Source: Candidatus Woesearchaeota archaeon
GTDB lineage: Archaea > Nanobdellota > Nanobdellia > Woesearchaeales > DSVV01
Direction of reading: 5' to 3'
NCBI GenBank assembly: GCA_016192995.1
Contig: JACPTB010000008.1
Location: 1-50,769, forward strand
DNA length: 50,769 nt
Shown here piece by piece: positions 40,241-47,581 of this stretch. The notes below the pieces were generated by a model. It had not been told where the DNA came from and ran no database searches. It saw only the letters and a program-made list of their open reading frames with translations. A program made the position numbers and the translations under genes. Positions within the stretch are counted from its first letter, which is position 1. The number at the start of each line of letters is the position of its first letter.

Positions 40241-43200
40241 TTATTTCCCTAATAACTTATCCAATACATCCTTATCCCATCCGCCGTCTTCTAACGTCTG
40301 CTTAATTTCTTCAGAAGACATGCCTTTCTTCTTATAATAATCAACAAATTTAGTGAGCTGTGCTTTGTCGCGTTCTGACAACATATGCTCAAAATGTTTG
40401 TCAAAAAGATTATGAATAAACTCTTCATCCCATCCTGCAGCAAGCATATGATCAATAATTTCATCTTTTTTAATGCCCTGATTAAGCTGTTCTTTCATAA
40501 ATGCAAGAGCGCCATCTTCTTTAGGCACAATAGTTGTTTGCGGTACTTGTTTTGAGGTTGTTAATTTAGGAGTGCGTGAAAATAAGTTATAAACACGTGC
40601 TTCACCAATTAATACTAGAATACCAAATAAGCTTACAGCTAGCACAACCCATATCCACCAGCGCGCAAGTTTCGCTTGTTCTTCACTGCAAGGTTCGCAT
40701 GAACCGCCACAGTCTATATTGGTTTCGTCTTGATTTTTGATGTTGTCAGAACAAGTTGGTTTAACTGCTTCCTCCTTAATAGCTTTTGTTTGCTGAATAA
40801 CAGGTTTTGATGCAGCTGCTTTAGCGCTTGATTTTTGTTTTTTCTCTAGTTTAGTTATGCTAAAATAATTAGGTTTATTCTTTGAAACAACTGAAGCGCT
40901 TGACGTTGTTTTATCAAATATATTGCCTTTATACAAATTACTAGGTGTTTTCTTGCCACCTTTTTTATCATCGCTGTTATCTTTTTTAACATCTTGCTGA
41001 GGTTGATTCTTTTGGATCTCAACTTGATCATAAGATTTAATATTTTTATTTATAACCAGCTTTCCTTGATCATCATACACATACACTACAACTTTCCATA
41101 CATCTCCTGCACTAGTAAGACTTTCATGAATTGTATCAAATCCTTTAACATTTTTCTTAAGTTGCATCTCTGGAACTAAGAAAGAATACATGCGTAACTC
41201 GTCTAGATAACCCTCAAAGGCTTGTTTCTTTTCTGGTGATAAACCAATATAGAGATCGTTCTCAATATCCTGCATAACCACCTTACTCGATTCTGTTGCA
41301 ACAAGAGTTCCATCAACAAATAAAGATAATTCTGAGCCTTGGATTTTTGCTGTATATTGGAGTGCTACATGATACCACTGTTTTTCTTTTAGCGGTGCCA
41401 AGGATACATTTGCTGTTCCTCCTTTAACACCATGAATAGTAAACAATAATCCTTTTTCTGAATCATGAATCAGGCTAAATGCATTTTCAACACCAATAAT
41501 ATATCTTTTACCCGTTAATTTTTGCGGATTAATCATCAATTCCAGAGTAAATGCATCAACATTTAATTCAGAACTAAAAGGTATTTTAAGATATTCATTA
41601 TTGCCTGAAATGGATAAACTGTACTTATCCGTTGGCAAGCTTGCATCTGAATAAAGCTGACCACCATATTTTTCTACAAATAAATTATTCCCACTAATAT
41701 CTTTGATACTATTTTTAGTTTCCTTAACGTGGGATGCATCAACAGGAATATTAAAAACAGTAATTGAATTGTTATTTTTATACCAATTATAAACAGTAAC
41801 TGCATCCTCAACAATTCCTTTACCACCATATGCTGAAGAACTAGCAGTAAGAGCTTCAGAATCAAAAGGTTCTTTTGGAGAAATTGTTACACCATACATT
41901 GGTTGGCAAATATTTTCAGCGCAATAGTAATATCCTTTACAAACTTTTTCTGCATTACAATTGGTAGGCTCACATTGTTTGCTGTTACTGTTACATTCTG
42001 AATTCTCAGGACAAAGAGGATCTTGCTTTGAAGAGCAGGTAATCTTAGCGCAAATATTTTGCTGGCATGATAAACCTGCTGCGCAAGATTTGCTGTCAAT
42101 ACAAGTATCACCTTCACTAGGAAGTGCATCTTCTTTTGGTGTTTGAGCTGGATTTATAACAACATCATCAGCTAAAAGGCATTCTTTATTTAAGCAGATA
42201 TTATCTTTTGGACATGCATTGCTACAGGTTCCATCACCAAGGCTTCCATCAGGATTTTTATTCAAGCAAATTCCTTTCAAACATGCTTGATTTGCCAGAC
42301 AATTAATGTTTTTGCACAAGTCAACTTTATTTTTTTCCAGTAGTTTTCCAATGTCTTGTGGCAGTGATGTAATTCCTGAACATATTCCCCTAAAACAAAC
42401 AGTATTAAAAGGACATTTTTCAGCACAAGTATTTTCACCAATGTTTCCTTTATTGTCTGTTTGATAACAATTTCCTGCGAAACAGCTGCTTCCTGCAGGA
42501 CATTTGATAGCTAATGCTAAACAAAGATCAACAGGTTCTTGTTTTGGAGTTGGAATCAGAGCATCTGTTGAAATGCAGGCACCTTTGTCAGGATTGCACC
42601 GCGTTGCTTGAGGGCAAACCATTTGGATTTTCCCTGGAAGATTAGTTTTCACGTCACAAAAATATTCGGTTAAATATATGCCTGAACAAGCATCTGTGTA
42701 ATTTTGTTCATTATAATAAACAGTACCTTTGACGCCATAGTTAACATAAGTTGTTTGGCTTAAAGAAGGAACTATCCCTGAAGAGAGCGGATCATTTTGA
42801 GAAATAATATCTGTGTCTTGACAATTTCCTTTAAGGGGGGGCTGAAGAAATGTTTCAGGAATGCACTCTCCTCGACTGCAGATTTCATCTTCAGGACAAA
42901 GGTATTTTAAGGTTCCATGTTGTTTTGTTGTCGGATCGCAAAATTGTTCAATAAGATACATAGTACCAGTAATATTCATACATGCATCAGAAAAATTATT
43001 CGATTCTGTAGTCACTTTGCCAGGTTCATGATAATTGATATATTGGGCTTGGTCAAGGGAAACATCTATTCCTCCCGGAAGAAGATCATTGCTGCTAATA
43101 ACATCGGTATCAACACAAATAACATCTTTTTCATTGACACATTGATTGTTCTCACATACTTTTCCTTCACTACAATCACTATGTTGAATACAATCTTCTA

Positions 43201-43777
43201 AAAGCGGTGATGATATAATGCACTTCCCCGATGAAATTTCACAGATTTCTTTCTCAGTACAGTCTGCGTCAGTTAAACAGGGAGGAATAATGGGTTCAAA
43301 GCAAAAGCCTTGATCCAAAGTAACTGACATACCATAAGAATATGCTGCTATTTGTCCATTAATCATATTTTTGTCTTCTTCGAGACATTCTCCATTATTT
43401 ATATTGCACCATTTGAAATGCGTTTTACAAGAATCTGGAATATCTCCTTTTCCAACAAGGGTAACCTCAAGTGTATGGTCAGCGGTATTTAACTCAGTAG
43501 TACTGCCTTCGGACAAAGAAACAAGCTGATCTTTATTCGCTTGATCAGTAATTTTGTAATCACAAACAACTTCCCCGCATTGGAGACTACCAAAATAACC
43601 TTTTCCTGAAATATCTTTTGATGATGAAAGAGACAACTCGCCTGATTTAAATATAGAAAAATAAAAAAGCACTAAAGAGATCACAACTACAAACACTAAG
43701 ATATGCGTATTTCTTTCATTAGGAGATTTTGATGAAGATAATCGTTTACGAGCTGCTTTTTTCTTAGCTTTACGCAT
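40241..43777 (-). CDS. Cys-rich surface protein with LamG-like domain
   Basis: 1178 residues, same architecture as the 1951-residue protein. Membrane segment at about 25-45 after a basic start (RKAKKKAARKRLSSSK). Many Cys-rich units (CTEKEICEISSGKC, CSEGKVCENNQC, CPFNTVCFRGIC). A LamG/concanavalin-like domain at about 725-860 (YLKIPFSSELNVDAFTLEL, WYHVALQYT, LSLFVDGTLVA, EGYLDELRMYS). One DCGGSCEPC motif near 1023, a membrane helix at about 1037-1062, then two tail motifs ending in AAGWDEEFI and DGGWDKDVL. Carbohydrate or protein binding at the surface is likely for the LamG part. Confidence 0.8.
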   Translation of the reverse strand: MRKAKKKAARKRLSSSKSPNERNTHILVFVVVISLVLFYFSIFKSGELSLSSSKDISGKGYFGSLQCGEVVCDYKITDQANKDQLVSLSEGSTTELNTADHTLEVTLVGKGDIPDSCKTHFKWCNINNGECLEEDKNMINGQIAAYSYGMSVTLDQGFCFEPIIPPCLTDADCTEKEICEISSGKCIISSPLLEDCIQHSDCSEGKVCENNQCVNEKDVICVDTDVISSNDLLPGGIDVSLDQAQYINYHEPGKVTTESNNFSDACMNITGTMYLIEQFCDPTTKQHGTLKYLCPEDEICSRGECIPETFLQPPLKGNCQDTDIISQNDPLSSGIVPSLSQTTYVNYGVKGTVYYNEQNYTDACSGIYLTEYFCDVKTNLPGKIQMVCPQATRCNPDKGACISTDALIPTPKQEPVDLCLALAIKCPAGSSCFAGNCYQTDNKGNIGENTCAEKCPFNTVCFRGICSGITSLPQDIGKLLEKNKVDLCKNINCLANQACLKGICLNKNPDGSLGDGTCSNACPKDNICLNKECLLADDVVINPAQTPKEDALPSEGDTCIDSKSCAAGLSCQQNICAKITCSSKQDPLCPENSECNSNSKQCEPTNCNAEKVCKGYYYCAENICQPMYGVTISPKEPFDSEALTASSSAYGGKGIVEDAVTVYNWYKNNNSITVFNIPVDASHVKETKNSIKDISGNNLFVEKYGGQLYSDASLPTDKYSLSISGNNEYLKIPFSSELNVDAFTLELMINPQKLTGKRYIIGVENAFSLIHDSEKGLLFTIHGVKGGTANVSLAPLKEKQWYHVALQYTAKIQGSELSLFVDGTLVATESSKVVMQDIENDLYIGLSPEKKQAFEGYLDELRMYSFLVPEMQLKKNVKGFDTIHESLTSAGDVWKVVVYVYDDQGKLVINKNIKSYDQVEIQKNQPQQDVKKDNSDDKKGGKKTPSNLYKGNIFDKTTSSASVVSKNKPNYFSITKLEKKQKSSAKAAASKPVIQQTKAIKEEAVKPTCSDNIKNQDETNIDCGGSCEPCSEEQAKLARWWIWVVLAVSLFGILVLIGEARVYNLFSRTPKLTTSKQVPQTTIVPKEDGALAFMKEQLNQGIKKDEIIDHMLAAGWDEEFIHNLFDKHFEHMLSERDKAQLTKFVDYYKKKGMSSEEIKQTLEDGGWDKDVLDKLLGK

Positions 43778-43801
43778 TACATACCAACCTTTTTTAAATA
43801 G

Positions 43802-43856
43802 TTTATATAACTAAAGTTCTTAAATTTTATAAATTTGAGAACTTTAGTTATATAAA
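43802..43856. promoter_or_regulatory. 19-bp perfect inverted repeat containing TATA boxes
   Basis: TTTATATAACTAAAGTTCT (43802-43820) and its exact reverse complement (43838-43856) flank a 17-nt AT-rich spacer. Each arm carries TTTATATA, so the region has mirrored TATA boxes. The minus-strand box could drive the 1178-residue gene from about 43825; no plus-strand gene follows. It may also be the terminator of the 43869 gene. Confidence 0.5.
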
Positions 43857-43868
43857 TATATCGTAAAA

Positions 43869-44105
43869 TTAAGTATGATCTAGATTTCTAATATGACGGT
43901 AGGGGTCAATTGGTTTAGTTTTCCCCTTTTTGTGACATTCTTGGCAAAAACGAAAGAATTTTGGGACATTTCTACCTGGCCCAGCAGAAATTTCCTGATC
44001 GACACGATGATTTTCACAAGTGTATCGCCTACAATGGTCGCAATAAAATTCAGTTTGTATACCACAAACATAACATAATCCATCAGTTTGATAGCGAAAA
44101 CCCAT
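43869..44105 (-). CDS. Small zinc-binding protein
   Basis: 78 residues. Cys/His pattern: LCYVCGIQ, FYCDHCRRYTCENH and FCQECHKKG, enough for two zinc sites and similar to B-box or treble-clef zinc ribbons. Basic in between (HRVDQ, GRNVPKF). No named family recognised. A nucleic-acid or protein adaptor role is possible but inferred. The ATG at 44105 is about 27 nt from the TATA-like CTTTATATACT on the minus strand, the same box that may serve the divergent gene at 44181. Confidence 0.65.
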   Translation of the reverse strand: MGFRYQTDGLCYVCGIQTEFYCDHCRRYTCENHRVDQEISAGPGRNVPKFFRFCQECHKKGKTKPIDPYRHIRNLDHT

Positions 44106-44180
44106 AATGTTACTTAAAGAAGTAAGTAGTATATAAAGATTAATATTTAAAAGATATGACCTGTTTCTTAGTATTATACT

Positions 44181-44648
44181 ATGGAGTTTGCTGAAGTTAC
44201 TGAGTGGGGAGAACTTGAAGAGGTGTTACGCAGCACGAATAGTTGTATAACCCCTGATTCATCGTTTGGTTCAGTATTTCCAGCATATGATAAGAGTAAA
44301 ATTGCGTGTGATGATTTTCAACATAATCCTGCAGTAAAATATTTCATTTATTTAGATGGTGACACTAAAGGATATATTAGAATATTCAAACAACATGAAG
44401 ACGATGGTGACACTGGTTTTATTGATTATATTTGTCCGTTATATGGATGTCCAGTAGTACTATTGAAATTATTATTAAGGCAAACAACAATGCAAAGATT
44501 GTATCTTAATCCTCGACGTATAACTAATAGTGTTCCACCGTTAGCTGCTGAAATTAAAACATTACATTTAGAACTATCACCTCAACACGCAGATTATTTT
44601 CCTTCTAATCATAGAAGTTATCAGGTACTTGTTCTTCCGAAAGAATAA
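44181..44648 (+). CDS. 155-residue hypothetical protein
   Basis: Soluble mixed alpha/beta protein. A central strand pair, VKYFIYLDGDTKGYIRIFKQ and GFIDYICPLYGCPVVLLKLLL, recalls the middle of GNAT acetyltransferase folds, but the acetyl-CoA signature (Q/RxxGxG/A) is not visible, so I do not assign it. Two cysteines (ICPLYGC) are close together. It lies 2 bp before the family B copy 3 element. Confidence 0.55.
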   Translation: MEFAEVTEWGELEEVLRSTNSCITPDSSFGSVFPAYDKSKIACDDFQHNPAVKYFIYLDGDTKGYIRIFKQHEDDGDTGFIDYICPLYGCPVVLLKLLLRQTTMQRLYLNPRRITNSVPPLAAEIKTLHLELSPQHADYFPSNHRSYQVLVLPKE

Positions 44649-44649
44649 A

Positions 44650-44811
44650 GAGAACTTTGCAAAATTATGGTTACTGCCAAAATGGTGAGCATTTTCGAAA
44701 TACTTATTGAGCAATTTTCAGAGTTCCAGAGAGAAAATTGCTTTGTTAAATGGAAATCTCAATGCGAACTGGCAGTAACCCGAGCTATGCGAGTATTTTG
44801 CAAAGTTCTCT
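44650..44811 (-). repeat. Family B nested-hairpin element, copy 3 (inverted)
   Basis: 162 bp, opposite orientation to copies 1 and 2. Outer arms AGAGAACTTTGCAAAAT and ATTTTGCAAAGTTCTCT complete; middle arms GGTTACTGCCA/TGGCAGTAACC; apical GCAATTTTC/GAAAATTGC around TCTCTGGAACTCT. The frame that is open in copies 1 and 2 has a TGA here, so the element is not maintained as a protein. No clear flanking duplication. It starts 2 bp after the stop at 44648. Confidence 0.8.
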
Positions 44812-44853
44812 AAAGAGAGCATCAGGAAAAATAAGAAAATAATAACATAGTAG

Positions 44854-45144
44854 TTATAACAACTGATCTAATTTACCTGAAGCTGATGCTGGTTTCTTCT
44901 CAGTTCCTTGCTGTTTTTTTGCCATTTCACGCGCCTGCGCTTCTAAATCAATACCAAGGTCTTTCAAGGCTTTAATATGCATCTGCATAAGCTGTTCAAC
45001 AATAGAAATTATTTTAACCATTTCTTCACGTTCTTTTGCTAAAGTAGCCAAAGCCCCTTTATGAAAACCAACTTGTTCATCCTTGCTAACATTTGCTGGA
45101 GCAACTGATTCCTGCTTTTCTTGTTTATCTTGTTTTGTAACCAT
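44854..45144 (-). CDS. Small charged coiled-coil protein
   Basis: 96 residues with AAGGTGA before ATG 45144. The N- and C-terminal thirds are polar and rich in Lys, Gln, Ala and Ser; the middle (TLAKEREEMVKIISIVEQLMQMHIKAL) is a predicted coiled coil. No family recognised. It ends with SGKLDQLL. Probably downstream of, and perhaps co-transcribed with, the acyltransferase gene, although a hairpin lies between them. Confidence 0.6.
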   Translation of the reverse strand: MVTKQDKQEKQESVAPANVSKDEQVGFHKGALATLAKEREEMVKIISIVEQLMQMHIKALKDLGIDLEAQAREMAKKQQGTEKKPASASGKLDQLL

Positions 45145-45156
45145 TGTTTCACCTTA

Positions 45157-45177
45157 GATAAAGACGAAGTCTTTATC
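45157..45177 (-). terminator. Hairpin between acyltransferase and coiled-coil genes
   Basis: GATAAAGAC gaa GTCTTTATC, 9-bp perfect stem and 3-nt loop, sits 6 bp after the acyltransferase stop and 12 bp before the next start. It may end the first transcript or act as a leader hairpin or operator for the second. Confidence 0.5.
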
Positions 45178-45182
45178 TCCTT

Positions 45183-45626
45183 CTATTTTAATCTTTTGAT
45201 TATTTGCGCTGGAACTCCTGCAACAATCACCTTATTGGGAACATCTTTAGTGACAACTGCGCCAGCGCCAATAATAGAGTTCTCTCCAATAGTTACTGGC
45301 ATAATCGTTGCATTACTCCCTATAGAAACACCTTTTTTAATAAGTGTTGGTTTCCAATTATCCTTTCCTCCAGGAGGTTTAATATCGTTAATAAACATCA
45401 CACCATGTCCAACAAAAACATTGTCTTCAATAGTGACTAACGAACAGATAAAAGTATGTGATTGAATTCTGCAATTATTGCCAATCTTGACTTCTGGTTG
45501 TATCTCAACAAAACTACCGACCATAGAATTATTACCTATTTCACAGCCATAAAGATTAACATAATGCCATATTTTAGTATCTTTACCTATCTTGCAATCT
45601 TTAATCAATTGGTATTGCCCTGGCAT
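45183..45626 (-). CDS. Hexapeptide-repeat acyltransferase (WxcM/WlbB-like)
   Basis: 147 residues of left-handed beta-helix repeats: ([LIV]-G-x4) units such as CEIGNNSMVGSFVEI, VKIGNNCRIQS and VTIEDNVFVGHG, a loop with FINDIKPPGGKDNWKPT, then VSIGSNATIMPVTIGENSIIGAGAVVTKDVP. It resembles sugar N-acetyltransferases of the WbpD/WlbB/WxcM group that acetylate amino-sugar nucleotides for surface glycans; a role in glycan synthesis is inferred. ATG 45626 (MPGQYQLIKDCKIG) is preferred; the frame upstream reads into a family D element. Confidence 0.85.
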   Translation of the reverse strand: MPGQYQLIKDCKIGKDTKIWHYVNLYGCEIGNNSMVGSFVEIQPEVKIGNNCRIQSHTFICSLVTIEDNVFVGHGVMFINDIKPPGGKDNWKPTLIKKGVSIGSNATIMPVTIGENSIIGAGAVVTKDVPNKVIVAGVPAQIIKRLK

Positions 45627-45670
45627 CTTAGGAATAATTAGGTAGTTATTTAAAAGGTTTACGTAAATCT

Positions 45671-45860
45671 GGCACAATCCAATTTGTAAGTGATATTGCG
45701 AAAAGTGCCACCATCTTTTTTGCGAGGCTCTTCTTATCTTTCATCGAGTGCTATCCGAGGTTCCAGAGAGGATAGCACAATCGATAACTGCATCTTAAGC
45801 CGAGCCGATGGTGGCTGCCGAAAGCATTTTCGCAATATCACTCGTTTTTTGGATTGTGCC
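45671..45860 (-). mobile_element. Complete family D nested-hairpin element
   Basis: 190 bp. The outer arms GGCACAATCC (45671-45680)/GGATTGTGCC (45851-45860) and inner arms AGTGATATTGCGAAAA (45689-45704)/TTTTCGCAATATCACT (45827-45842) are perfect inverted repeats. GCCACCATC/GATGGTGGC forms a further stem. The apical stem GTGCTATCC/GGATAGCAC (45748-45778) encloses TCTCTGGAACCTC on the minus strand. It is flanked by GTAAATCT at 45663-45670 and 45861-45868, a perfect 8-bp duplication. Confidence 0.9.
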
Positions 45861-45868
45861 GTAAATCT

Positions 45869-46023
45869 GTACGTAATAAGTCCCCTTTTGGTTTTAGCGC
45901 CGGTTCAACTTTTTAAGTGGATTTCGGTTGGATTTTTCTCTCTGGAACTCCGAAAAATCCTCACAGCAAATATAAGAAAAGCTTCACAAAAGTAGGTGCT
46001 AAAACTCCAGACTTATTACGTAC
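45869..46023 (+). mobile_element. Family A nested-hairpin element, copy 4
   Basis: 155 bp, arms as in copy 1 (GTACGTAATAAGTC/GACTTATTACGTAC) with apical GGATTTTTC/GAAAAATCC around TCTCTGGAACTCC. One middle-arm position has diverged (GGTGCTAAAAC). It is flanked by GTAAATCT at 45861-45868 and 46024-46031, a perfect 8-bp duplication whose left copy is also the right flank of the adjoining D element. It lies 6 bp after the stop of the minus-strand gene ending at 46030. Confidence 0.9.
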
Positions 46024-46029
46024 GTAAAT

Positions 46030-46830
46030 CTATACCTTTCTTCCGCATACTGCATTCATTGCAGCAATAAACTCCTTGGCATCAGTTATCATTTTATCTA
46101 ATTGCTCGCCTTTAATCTCTTTTAGTTCTCGGTGAAGTATTTTTTTAGAGATATCATAAAATTTTCTCAACATTTCAGGATATTTTTTATCCAATTTATT
46201 GGTTTTTACAAATCGTTCGTATAATTTATCAGCAGTTCCTTGCGGTGTTGCAGGAATTTCACCAGCATGCATTAATGCAGCATGAGCGCAATCCATTACT
46301 GCCCAATATAAATCCATAACGCCCTGCATCATTCTTGATCTGGCGCTGTAATATGCTGCCTTGCTTTTCCCAAAATAAGCATTGACTGATTCTGGTGTTG
46401 GTCGTATTCTTCCTTCAAATAATAATAATTGCAAGGGAAAGACAAAACCTGTGTCAATTAATCCAACGCCTGATCTGAGCATATTCATAATGATAGGATC
46501 ACCAATGCGGACATATTCCCAAAAACTGGTAAGCCTTAATGTAGTTATATGCAATCTATTTGAGGTTTCAATTGCGCATTTCTCAACAATAATGCGATAT
46601 GTTTCTATAATTTCAGGAGTTAAATAAAATGAAACATTATCAACAATGATAAGAATATCAATATCTCCTTTGGTGTTCATCTGAGATCCACCGCCAAAAA
46701 TCATAATTGCACGTATAAATCCACCAAACTCATTATACACTTTAGTGCTAAAACTACGGGCAACATCATAATCCTCAGTAGTATAATTTGCTTTATAAGG
46801 AGGTTCTTTACGTTTAATCTCAGACTTCAT
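46030..46830 (-). CDS. MNT-HEPN fusion protein
   Basis: 266 residues. The N-terminal half has the minimal nucleotidyltransferase motif MIFGGGSQMNTKGDIDILIIVD (GGGS ... DID). The C-terminal half, from SVNAYFGKSKAAYYSARSRMM to DAKEFIAAM, is helical and matches a HEPN-like domain with HAALMHAGEIPATPQGTADKL. MNT and HEPN are usually separate antitoxin and toxin proteins; here they are fused. The R-x4-H RNase motif of active HEPN toxins is not obvious, so it may not be a toxin. The stop codon lies within the GTAAATCT duplication next to the family A element. Confidence 0.75.
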   Translation of the reverse strand: MKSEIKRKEPPYKANYTTEDYDVARSFSTKVYNEFGGFIRAIMIFGGGSQMNTKGDIDILIIVDNVSFYLTPEIIETYRIIVEKCAIETSNRLHITTLRLTSFWEYVRIGDPIIMNMLRSGVGLIDTGFVFPLQLLLFEGRIRPTPESVNAYFGKSKAAYYSARSRMMQGVMDLYWAVMDCAHAALMHAGEIPATPQGTADKLYERFVKTNKLDKKYPEMLRKFYDISKKILHRELKEIKGEQLDKMITDAKEFIAAMNAVCGRKV

Positions 46831-46918
46831 TATTTCATCCCATATTGAAGTACGTATATAAACGTTTATTATTATTGTGGAATAGTAACTTAATATTTAT
46901 AAAGTTCCGTGATCATAG

Positions 46919-47578
46919 ATGTTAAACATGGTAGCAAAACAAGCATTAGAAGAAGTCATTACTAAAAAAGTAAAACCTATTATTAAAGAAACAACAAGCA
47001 AATTCCTTGGCGTTTCAGTTGAGAAATTGAATGAAGATATAACCTCATTGCTTCACAAGCCAACTTTATTAGGAATTAAAATCGACATGACACTTCCATT
47101 TAAAGATGCAAAAAAAAAATTTAAACAGCAATATTTAGAAAAATTATTGAAATTACACTTTGGCAATATTACTGAAGTTGCTCGTTTAACGCAGACTGAT
47201 CGGCGTTCTATTCATCGCTTACTCAATGATTTACATATTGATGCACATAAAATAAAACAAGAGATGGTAAAGCCTTATGCAGTACAGTTGTCTGCGTTAA
47301 ATGTTGAAATTGAACAGGTTCTTGACAAATACAAAGAAGTGCTGCATCCTGAGAAGCTACGAAGCTTGTATAGAAATGTTGATGTTCTTTCAGATGAAAT
47401 TCTTAAAGAATTACCTGAACAGCCATTATCATTAAGCGAAGCATTACTGGAATTTGAAAAGAAATATGTAGAAGAAGCTTTGAAATTTCACGAACATAAC
47501 ATAGCTAAAACAGCGCGTACTATAGGATTGCGGTATGAAGTATTACATAGAAAAGCTAAGAAGTTGAAGTTGATATGA
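46919..47578 (+). CDS. Protein with two Fis-type helix-turn-helices
   Basis: 219 residues. The first HTH is at about 70-105 (LEKLLKLHFGNITEVARLTQTDRRSIHRLLNDL), the second at the C-terminus (YVEEALKFHEHNIAKTARTIGLRYEVLHRKAKKL). Both follow the Fis/NtrC C-terminal pattern (LxxxxxNxxxxAxxxGxxRxxLxxxxKxL). Fis-like HTHs are common in bacterial sigma-54 activators but unusual in archaea; there is no AAA+ domain here. It probably binds DNA as a dimer. ATG 46928 is an alternative; a TATA-like ATATTTATAAAG at about 46890 supports a leaderless start in this region. Confidence 0.75.
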   Translation: MLNMVAKQALEEVITKKVKPIIKETTSKFLGVSVEKLNEDITSLLHKPTLLGIKIDMTLPFKDAKKKFKQQYLEKLLKLHFGNITEVARLTQTDRRSIHRLLNDLHIDAHKIKQEMVKPYAVQLSALNVEIEQVLDKYKEVLHPEKLRSLYRNVDVLSDEILKELPEQPLSLSEALLEFEKKYVEEALKFHEHNIAKTARTIGLRYEVLHRKAKKLKLI

Positions 47579-47581
47579 ACA

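Noticed and set aside
41168-41185. Another CTCTGGAAC word
   Set aside because: It lies in the coding sequence of the 1178-residue protein and has no complementary stems on either side.
44650-44811. 8-bp target duplication for family B
   Set aside because: I compared flanks of all three B copies using the AGAGAAC ends and saw no consistent direct repeat. B is therefore called a repeat rather than a proven mobile element.
230-46023. CRISPR array as an explanation for the repeats
   Set aside because: Copies are 59-190 bp, kilobases apart, with target duplications and nested hairpins. There are no regular spacers and no cas genes.
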